Origin: Brevibacillus_H sp049846925
GTDB taxonomy: Bacteria > Bacillota > Bacilli > Brevibacillales > Brevibacillaceae
Direction of reading: 5' to 3'
Length of the DNA stretch: 64,000 nucleotides
NCBI RefSeq assembly: GCF_049846925.1
Contig: NZ_JBNCMT010000008.1
Location: forward strand, 62,001-126,000
The first letter of the stretch is position 1. The number at the start of each line of letters is the position of its first letter. This document shows positions 58,128 through 64,000 of the stretch, piece after piece. The translations under genes and the position numbers were made by a program. The notes beneath the pieces were generated by a model, which made no database searches, was not told where the DNA came from, and saw only the letters and a program-made list of their open reading frames with translations.

Positions 58128-58937
58128 CTAAGCCATATGTCTTTCAAATACCGTACGCTCTACCTGACGATTCATGAAAAAGCCGACCAGTGTATACACC
58201 ACACATAAAATCAAATTAGTCACGATACGTTCGGGTTGCTCCCAAACAAGCCCGCCTGTAAGCAAACTGTCGCGCAACATGTCAAGTGAGCTCGTCAAAG
58301 GGAAAATTTCACCTAACCACTGCAAGGGAAGCGGCAGATATTGAACAGGAAATTGAAAACCACATACGAGAGCGAGAATCGAAAAAAGTGTGTTTTGCAC
58401 GATGTAGGTATCCCGTGTATACAACATGACTGCCCCCAGCACCATTGCCATGGAAAAACACGAGAGGAAAAATAAAACGATACCGATTCCAACAGAAAGC
58501 CAATCAGCCAATGGTGTACGAAGCCCGACCCAAAACCCGATGAGAGTAACAGGGATGAATACCAACATCATCCGATACAGTTGTTGAATGGCCGTACCAA
58601 GGAAATATCCCCATCGGCTTGCTGGGGCAAGCAGGATGACCTCCAAGGTTCCTTCCCTCCATTCGGTAATGAGAGCACGAGATACATTCATCATCATTGT
58701 GACCGAGAGAGTACTTAACACTCCCCCGATGATTGCAAAAGTCAAATAATCATTCGACCCAGTAAATTGGGCAAATCGATGATCAAGCTCTCCTTTGATG
58801 AGATACGTGTAGGCAAAATAAGAGACCAGCACGATATATAATCCGTTAATAATGTGACCAAAGGTAAATGACCAGGGATACGCCCTAAGATTGTCAGTCT
58901 GGTTTCGTACGATGGTGGCTTTGGCAACTTGCCACAT
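58128..58937 (-). CDS. ABC-2 type transporter permease 1
   Basis: 269 residues, six hydrophobic helices; TEWREGTLEVILLAPASRWGYFLGTA shows the same ABC-2 signature as permease 2. The pair is an ABC-2 heterodimer. AGGAGGTTGATTGC before the ATG. Confidence 0.9.
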   Translation of the reverse strand: MWQVAKATIVRNQTDNLRAYPWSFTFGHIINGLYIVLVSYFAYTYLIKGELDHRFAQFTGSNDYLTFAIIGGVLSTLSVTMMMNVSRALITEWREGTLEVILLAPASRWGYFLGTAIQQLYRMMLVFIPVTLIGFWVGLRTPLADWLSVGIGIVLFFLSCFSMAMVLGAVMLYTRDTYIVQNTLFSILALVCGFQFPVQYLPLPLQWLGEIFPLTSSLDMLRDSLLTGGLVWEQPERIVTNLILCVVYTLVGFFMNRQVERTVFERHMA

Positions 58938-58949
58938 GCAATCAACCTC

Positions 58950-60026
58950 CTATTGTTCTAAAAATTGCCTCAAGTAGACCAATATCATTTCTACTTCTTC
59001 TGGCACCAACCGATAAAATACATAATTTCCTCTTCGTTCCGTCGTTACATAATTGGCTTCCACCAACATTTTCAGATGTTTGGAGATGGCTGCTTCAGAA
59101 ACCTGATGGATTTGCGCCAACTGTTGAGTACAGTGAGGCTGTGTATATAACGAGTGCACGATCTTTAAGCGAGTTTCATCAGACAACGTTTTAAACATTC
59201 TGATTAGGTCTGCGGGTACTCCACCACTTTTTACTGAACCCGGAACACGGACATCCAATGGCACAGTAACAATCCCGTCTTTATATCCAATTAATAAATG
59301 CGGATGGACAAAGGAGGACGGACGAACCACAATTCTTTTGATTTCCTGATAGGGGTACCGATACATCGTTGCTTTTTGCATGTAAAGTCCATCTTCTTTG
59401 ACATACAGACGTGGGTGAAGCTGCGCTAACGCCTGCACTCCGTTTCGCTCAACCTTTTCCGTGAAATCTTGTTCTGCCTTGACCAACCAGGGCTCAATCA
59501 ACCTCCATTCTTGTTGAAATGATTCGTCCCAATACTGTTTGAGCGCGCTGACAATTCTTCGTCGGATTTTGGTAGGCTGGTGCAATGCCGTTTTTTGACG
59601 ATCATTCAGGGTGGTTTTCCATGTTTCGTCTTGTCCGCGCATCCATAGGAGTATTTGTGAGAGTGAAAACCGTTGATTGAACAAGATTTGCAAGAACTCT
59701 GCTTCTGGCATTTGCTGGATTTGCTGAATCGTCTCCATCGGGGTTACTGACCATTTTGGCTCCGTCTCCGCATCCAGTATGGCAAGCCACTCGTGTGTCC
59801 ACTCCCCCAGTTCGTTCCATTCATTGATGAGTGATTGGGGCAGAGTCTCATTCAAGTGTGCAGCCCACTCTACACGGTATACATGGTGCTCTGGTCGATA
59901 AAGAACATGTAAACTCACCACCATTTCTGTAAAAGGAGAAGTTTTTACTATGGTTTTTTTCCTGATCAACTCTTGTAATAGTCGATTATTGTTCATTTTC
60001 ATCACCATCTCATTTTGATTAACCAT
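58950..60026 (-). CDS. ArsR-type regulator with large N-terminal domain (358 aa)
   Basis: Residues about 265-350 form a winged helix: MFKTLSDETRLKIVHSLYTQPHCTQQLAQIHQVSEAAISKHLKMLVEANYV. The 260 residues before it are helical and acidic and match no motif I know; DUF5937-like ArsR relatives have such a sensor part. No Cys metal site as in classical ArsR. It is the first gene of the ABC operon, 13 bases before permease 1, so it likely controls it. Start uncertain, weak RBS. Confidence 0.82.
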   Translation of the reverse strand: MVNQNEMVMKMNNNRLLQELIRKKTIVKTSPFTEMVVSLHVLYRPEHHVYRVEWAAHLNETLPQSLINEWNELGEWTHEWLAILDAETEPKWSVTPMETIQQIQQMPEAEFLQILFNQRFSLSQILLWMRGQDETWKTTLNDRQKTALHQPTKIRRRIVSALKQYWDESFQQEWRLIEPWLVKAEQDFTEKVERNGVQALAQLHPRLYVKEDGLYMQKATMYRYPYQEIKRIVVRPSSFVHPHLLIGYKDGIVTVPLDVRVPGSVKSGGVPADLIRMFKTLSDETRLKIVHSLYTQPHCTQQLAQIHQVSEAAISKHLKMLVEANYVTTERRGNYVFYRLVPEEVEMILVYLRQFLEQ

Positions 60027-60149
60027 ACAGTTAATTAAATCAGGAAAAACCCAAAATTTGAAATATAATAATTAGATTTTGAAGAATTGTCAAAGGGATT
60101 TTGTTAGCATCTCAATAAAAAAGATCGGGACAATTTAATACTTGCAATA

Positions 60150-60176
60150 AAAAAACAGATGCCTAAAGCACCTGTT
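60150..60176 (-). terminator. Terminator beyond MOSC remnant
   Basis: AACAGATGC and GCACCTGTT arms (one mismatch), T-run on the minus strand. Confidence 0.7.
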
Positions 60177-60221
60177 CTTACATACTTGTTTAACTGTTTC
60201 TTTTTTTTATAAATGGCTATG

Positions 60222-60581
60222 TCACCCTAAGATTGTTTCATCACCGTCTTTTACCTCACCGCTGCATTCCACTTTCGCCCAAACACTAAATTTTGCACTG
60301 TTATAGGATGCCAAACTCTGGAGAACCCTGCTATCCTGTTGTAGATCTTCTTGCGAATTGTTCAGCATGACGCACCTTGGGAGTGGGGCAATAATTCTAA
60401 GGATTACTGACGGTCCAATTTTGATTGTTCGATCCACCCAATCGTCTTCGATATATTCAGTTGTTTCTGTATCAATTAAAAGATTTGCCCGAAACCGGCG
60501 AGGGTCGACTGGCTCCCCTATTTTCTGACTAAGCATGAATAAGGCAGAGGTCGTAATAATACTGACAGACCCTTCGTCTCG
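60222..60581 (-). pseudogene. 5'-truncated MOSC-domain protein
   Basis: The frame reads SVSIITTSALFMLSQKIGEPVDPRRFRANLLIDT onward, then PLPRCVMLNN and SYNSAKFSVWAKVECSGEVKDGDET, the C-terminal 115 residues of a MOSC-domain protein (molybdenum-cofactor sulfurase-like). A stop codon lies two codons upstream of SVSIITT, and no start fits before it; the N-terminal beta barrel is missing. Read as a remnant. Confidence 0.75.
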
Positions 60582-60765
60582 TTAGTTCAACAACTTTACC
60601 TATTACTCATGATACGTTTCTACGCGTTGTCTTTAACGGAAAGCTCTTGAAAAACAGCCTCGAGTTTGGAGAATATTCATGAACTTCCATCTTTATTATT
60701 TCTTCTTTATTTGGACAGTGATTTTTGCTATCATATTTAGCTTCCGATACTTTGCTCAGGTCCAA

Positions 60766-61344
60766 TTATTGGCTTCTCAAAATGTGCTCGATTCGCTTTT
60801 CCGGCACGACCCAGATCGCAGCAACGAGGACGTAAAAGAAGCCGGATACCCATGGACTCACATACGAGGTCAAAATCGCGATCAGGTAGAGAAAAGGAGA
60901 TATTTTCACCTTCCAGTCTCTGCCCATTGACTTTACGAATGAAGATTCGCCGGAATGCTGGCTAATGATTGCGAGCTGAAGCAGCCTGTAAGAAATCGCT
61001 GCAAGCAGAAGAATGATCCCGTACAATGCCATCGGAGCGGGTGCAAAATGGCTTTCCCCCATCCAGGCGGTCGTAAACGGAATAAGAGACAACCAGAAGA
61101 GTAATATCAAGTTGAGCCACATTAGCCGCCCGTTCATTGTTCGAATCATATGCAACAGATGATGATGGTTGTTCCAGTAGATGCCGACATAAACGAAACT
61201 GAAGATGTAGCTAAGAACTTTTGGGCCTAGTTCGATTAACGCATGCCAGTCGTGGCCTTCCGGTACTTGGAATTCTAGCACCATGATCGTAATGATAATC
61301 GCCAACACGCCATCGCTGAACGCTTCCATCCTGTTTGCTCTCAT
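60766..61344 (-). CDS. TMEM175-family (DUF1211) potassium-channel-like protein
   Basis: 192 residues, six hydrophobic helices, with the signature RMEAFSDGVLAIIITIMVLE (the FSDG filter segment). Bacterial TMEM175-type proteins form K+ channels. AGGTGATCACTAG precedes. It lies alone between the MOSC and SDR remnants. Confidence 0.92.
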   Translation of the reverse strand: MRANRMEAFSDGVLAIIITIMVLEFQVPEGHDWHALIELGPKVLSYIFSFVYVGIYWNNHHHLLHMIRTMNGRLMWLNLILLFWLSLIPFTTAWMGESHFAPAPMALYGIILLLAAISYRLLQLAIISQHSGESSFVKSMGRDWKVKISPFLYLIAILTSYVSPWVSGFFYVLVAAIWVVPEKRIEHILRSQ

Positions 61345-61511
61345 CTAGTGATCACCTATTTCCCGCTTCTCGCGCTTAATTGATCTAATGAGTACTTCGT
61401 GCCATTTGACTCCATTGCTAATGTAAAAGAATCCGAAAAGGCTAATGATGTAAAAGGATGGTATCATCGAACCACATTATAAAACCAAATCCTCCGTTCA
61501 TACCCATATGG

Positions 61512-61816
61512 TTACCAATCGATTCGTTTTCCATCTCTGAAGAATTCCCCGTTAGGTCCTTCTGGCCCAATCGTCACTAACCAAAGGATAGACTCAGCAG
61601 CTTGCTGAGGGGATATTGGTGCAGATGGTCCACCCATTTCCGTACTTACCCATCCCGGATCAACCGCATTTATTTTGATATCACTATTGATTTCTGCAGC
61701 TACTAATCGTGTCAATCCATTCAGGGCAAGATTAGACAACTTATAAGCAGCTGACCCTTGATTAGACATTTCACTCATCGCAGTTGGCGTTTCTCTAATA
61801 TTTTTCCAGCATTATT
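61512..61816 (-). pseudogene. Broken SDR gene (internal deletion)
   Basis: The 88-residue reading MSEMSNQGSAAYKLSNLALN onward has the SDR YxxxK motif and a VSTEMGG ending. Directly beyond the ADH stop a second frame reads NNAGKILEK, the earlier SDR motif (61805-61816). Between them about 50 codons are gone and the frame shifts, so this is a remnant of a complete SDR. Confidence 0.75.
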
Positions 61817-61818
61817 CG

Positions 61819-62868
61819 TTATTCCATTTCCATCGTGCTGATGTCGATTACAAATCGATAACGGACATCTGAAGCTAATACGCGCTCCCAAGCCTCATCA
61901 ATCTGCTTGGCTGAAATCACCTCGATCTCAGGGACTATGTGGTGTTCAGCGCAAAAATCAAGCATTTCCTGAGTTTCACGGATTCCACCAATCATTGAAC
62001 CTGCAAAAGACCGACGATGAGGGATAAGTGAGAATACTTGAACTGGCAACGGCTCCGCTGGCGCACCGACATTGACCAATGTACCGTCCAGCGCTAGCAA
62101 GGAGAGGTAGGCATTAATATCGATCTTAGCGCTCACCGTATTCACGATAAGCTCGAATGAACCAGCCAATTTCTTAAACGTCTCTAGTTCACTCGTGGCA
62201 TAATAGTGGTTCGCGCCAAGCCGTAAACCATCTTCTTTTTTCTTCAATGTTTGTGATAAAACTGTAACCTCTGCCCCCATTGCATGAGCGATCTTCACTG
62301 CCATGTGTCCAAGCCCACCAAATCCAACAACAGCAACTTTCTTACCAGGAGTAACTCCCCAATGACGCAGCGGCGAATACGTTGTGATTCCAGCGCACAG
62401 CAGCGGAGCGGCTACGTCAAGTTCAATACTGTCAGGAATTCGGACCACGAAATCTTCCGTTACGACGATGTGGGTGGAATAACCACCTTGTGTATAGTGC
62501 CCATACCGGTCGATAGCTCCATAGGTTCCCGTATTTCCATTCAGGCAATACTGCTCTTCTCCCTTATGACAATTAACACATTCTCCACAAGAGTCAACCA
62601 TGCAGCCTACCCCTACTCGGTCGCCAACGGCATACTTTGTGACTTCTGAACCAATCTGGGTGACGATTCCGGCGATCTCGTGCCCAGGAACGAGAGGATA
62701 GTTAACCGGCCCCCAATCACCACGGGCAGTATGGATGTCAGAGTGGCAAATACCAGCGTATTTAATTTCAATAAGGACATCATGTGGCTGGAGATCCCTA
62801 CGTTCTATTGTGGTCAGTTTGAATGGACCCTCTGGATTGAATGTAGCTCGTGCATTAGCAGTAATCAT
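61819..62868 (-). CDS. Zinc-dependent alcohol dehydrogenase (AdhP/YahK type)
   Basis: 349 residues. Catalytic Zn site GICHSDIH, then GHEIAGIV; structural Zn cysteines CGECVNCHKGEEQYC (four Cys). NAD(P) motif GFGGLGHMAV. Closest to cinnamyl-alcohol/aldehyde-type YahK-like reductases. AGGAGGGTAAACT precedes. Divergent from a TetR gene over the palindromes at 63004-63039, so likely controlled by it. Confidence 0.95.
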   Translation of the reverse strand: MITANARATFNPEGPFKLTTIERRDLQPHDVLIEIKYAGICHSDIHTARGDWGPVNYPLVPGHEIAGIVTQIGSEVTKYAVGDRVGVGCMVDSCGECVNCHKGEEQYCLNGNTGTYGAIDRYGHYTQGGYSTHIVVTEDFVVRIPDSIELDVAAPLLCAGITTYSPLRHWGVTPGKKVAVVGFGGLGHMAVKIAHAMGAEVTVLSQTLKKKEDGLRLGANHYYATSELETFKKLAGSFELIVNTVSAKIDINAYLSLLALDGTLVNVGAPAEPLPVQVFSLIPHRRSFAGSMIGGIRETQEMLDFCAEHHIVPEIEVISAKQIDEAWERVLASDVRYRFVIDISTMEME

Positions 62869-63003
62869 AGTTTACCCTCCTGTAATCTATGGAATATTGG
62901 TTATAAACAGCATGCATAAAAACAAGAAGTTTTTGTTTAATCAACTCATGTCTATTATTATAGTTATAAGAAACTGGCCATCAATGGTTAAAAAAGCGTA
63001 ATC

Positions 63004-63039
63004 TGTTGATATATCAACACATTGTTCAAAAGTGTTGAT
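63004..63039. promoter_or_regulatory. Overlapping TGTTGAT operators
   Basis: TGTTGATATATCAACA (63004-63019) is a perfect 16-bp palindrome. Sharing its right part, ATCAACAC (63013-63020) also pairs with GTGTTGAT (63032-63039) over 11 bases. This triple repeat in the ADH-TetR divergent region fits TetR binding. Confidence 0.65.
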
Positions 63040-63073
63040 TATTTAAGGAAAGGAAAGTTTGGTGGAGTTAACG

Positions 63074-63619
63074 ATGGCAAAACTGGATCGAAGAATTCAT
63101 AAAACACAAGAATCCTTGAAAAAAGCTGTTATTGAACTGATGACAGAAAAAAATTTTGATGACATTACCATTCGGGACATCGCAGACCGGGCGAACGTAA
63201 ATCGCGGAACCATTTATCTTCATTATCAGGACAAATATGATCTATTAGATAAACTTATAGAAGCACATATTAATGAATTAGACGAGATGGGAGAATGGGC
63301 ATGTAAACTGGATTGGGGTGCTGCCCTTGAACCCTTTTTTGAATACTTCGAGAAAAACTATTTATTTTTTTCGACGATGCTGGCGAGCAAAGGAGCCCCT
63401 TCTTTTCGAACGCGGCTTCTTGATTTTTTTATGAAGGGTTTCAAAGGTGAAATTGATAACGAAAGCGGAAAAAATACGGATTTAAGTGAAGATATTATTC
63501 TACAATATGCCGGGACTGCTTATGTTGGGGTAATTGAATGGTGGATCAGGAATGATATGCCCTATCCGCCGCGGGTAATGGCCAAACAAGTTGGGGCTTT
63601 GTTAGGTAGAAGTCTATAG
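63074..63619 (+). CDS. TetR-family regulator
   Basis: About 181 residues from the ATG at 63074 (GGTGGAG before it; a TTG at 63059 is possible). HTH: MTEKNFDDITIRDIADRANVNRGTIYLHYQDKYDLLDKLIEAH, the TetR signature. The C-terminal domain is helical. It is divergent to the ADH gene. Ligand unknown; probably an aldehyde or related compound. Confidence 0.93.
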   Translation: MAKLDRRIHKTQESLKKAVIELMTEKNFDDITIRDIADRANVNRGTIYLHYQDKYDLLDKLIEAHINELDEMGEWACKLDWGAALEPFFEYFEKNYLFFSTMLASKGAPSFRTRLLDFFMKGFKGEIDNESGKNTDLSEDIILQYAGTAYVGVIEWWIRNDMPYPPRVMAKQVGALLGRSL

Positions 63620-63702
63620 GTCATGGATAACAAGAGCGCCCTGCCTTAGTCATATCTAGTGTATGACTATTTTTTATACTTTACTTTATTCTCTCTGAAC
63701 AT

Positions 63703-63758
63703 AAAAAGCCGTTTGAATGCCCTTCGTTCTATCGGGCATCCAAACGGTTTTTATTTTT
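63703..63758 (+). terminator. Intrinsic terminator after TetR gene
   Basis: AAGCCGTTTGAATGCCC and GGGCATCCAAACGGTTT arms (one mismatch), 11-base loop, then TTTATTTTTT. Confidence 0.92.
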
Positions 63759-64000
63759 TCAGTACGTCAGTGGAGGCTGGGGGTTAGTGACCACCTCAAA
63801 GTACCGAATATCACTATGCTAGGTAAACAACCTGATCACAATTACCTATTCAACTACTTTGACTATATATGGAGATTTTCCCATCCATAATAGACAGATA
63901 CTTTTACTTCATCTTCCGACTGATCCTTTTAGAGTTCTCTTGAAGTATTTATTGAGATTTAGATTCCGGTTAGTTCAGTTATATATTATTTTCTTCTATG
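63759..64000. other. Window end without gene
   Basis: Nothing of at least 60 codons and no ribosome site with a start is visible in this last 240 bases; it may hold the promoter of a gene past the window. Confidence 0.5.

Noticed and set aside
1..64000. tRNA, rRNA, CRISPR arrays, insertion sequences
   Set aside because: None seen: no cloverleaf or rRNA-like stretch, no spaced short direct repeats, and no transposase-like reading frame.

Overview
This window looks like the chromosome of a spore-forming Firmicute of the Paenibacillaceae, most likely Brevibacillus or a close relative. The evidence is moderate GC content, strong AGGAGG-type ribosome binding sites with frequent GTG and TTG starts, a gene for a protein with three SLH domains, a Gram-positive Flp/Tad pilus locus, and family-level resemblance of many proteins to Bacillales proteins. 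The genus assignment is an inference from style and content, not from a search.

Layout. 1-4700: the tail of a SNF2 helicase, a broken LysE exporter gene, small metabolic genes, a pentapeptide-repeat protein and a MATE exporter. 4714-18737: a tightly packed six-gene minus-strand operon with two giant polyketide/PUFA-synthase-like proteins, a small possible hotdog protein, an Sfp-type phosphopantetheinyl transferase, a ThDP enzyme and a KAS III-like protein. 19-30 kb: accessory genes, namely a PPOX protein, SDRs, SRPBCC proteins, a HIT protein, a SagB-like oxidoreductase with a divergent LysR regulator, very small proteins, NUDIX, an MFS drug exporter and a FrnE-like oxidoreductase. 30.7-38.9 kb: a complete Flp/Tad pilus operon preceded by a cyclic-di-GMP-I riboswitch. 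39-56 kb: Y-family polymerase, aminopeptidase, transporters, DNA-repair enzymes, a PQQ-type sugar dehydrogenase lipoprotein, a PspA pair and an SLH lipoprotein. 56-64 kb: methyltransferase, a drug/antibiotic-type ABC-2 exporter with an ArsR-like regulator, remnants of MOSC and SDR genes, TMEM175-like channel, and a zinc alcohol dehydrogenase with a divergent TetR regulator.

The most unusual system is the 4714-18737 operon. Protein A is KS-KS-AT-ACP and protein B is KS-KS-KR-DH. In each, the first KS has lost its catalytic cysteine (Tyr211 in A, Ile209 in B) and the second is intact, so each carries its own chain-length-factor-like partner. The only visible ACP has Thr at the place of the phosphopantetheine serine, the KAS III-like protein has no cysteine in its active-site segment, and a ThDP lyase-type enzyme sits where a release enzyme would be expected. 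No enoyl reductase or thioesterase is present. Together they suggest an iterative lipid or polyketide pathway related to PUFA synthases and heterocyst-glycolipid synthases, with an unusual priming or release step.

The second clear system is the Tad pilus: the leader of its first gene carries a c-di-GMP-I aptamer whose 3' end is exactly complementary, over nine bases, to a downstream hairpin, so pilus expression is likely set by c-di-GMP. Several gene remnants (LysE, ArsR, MOSC, SDR) show that the flanking accessory regions are decaying.
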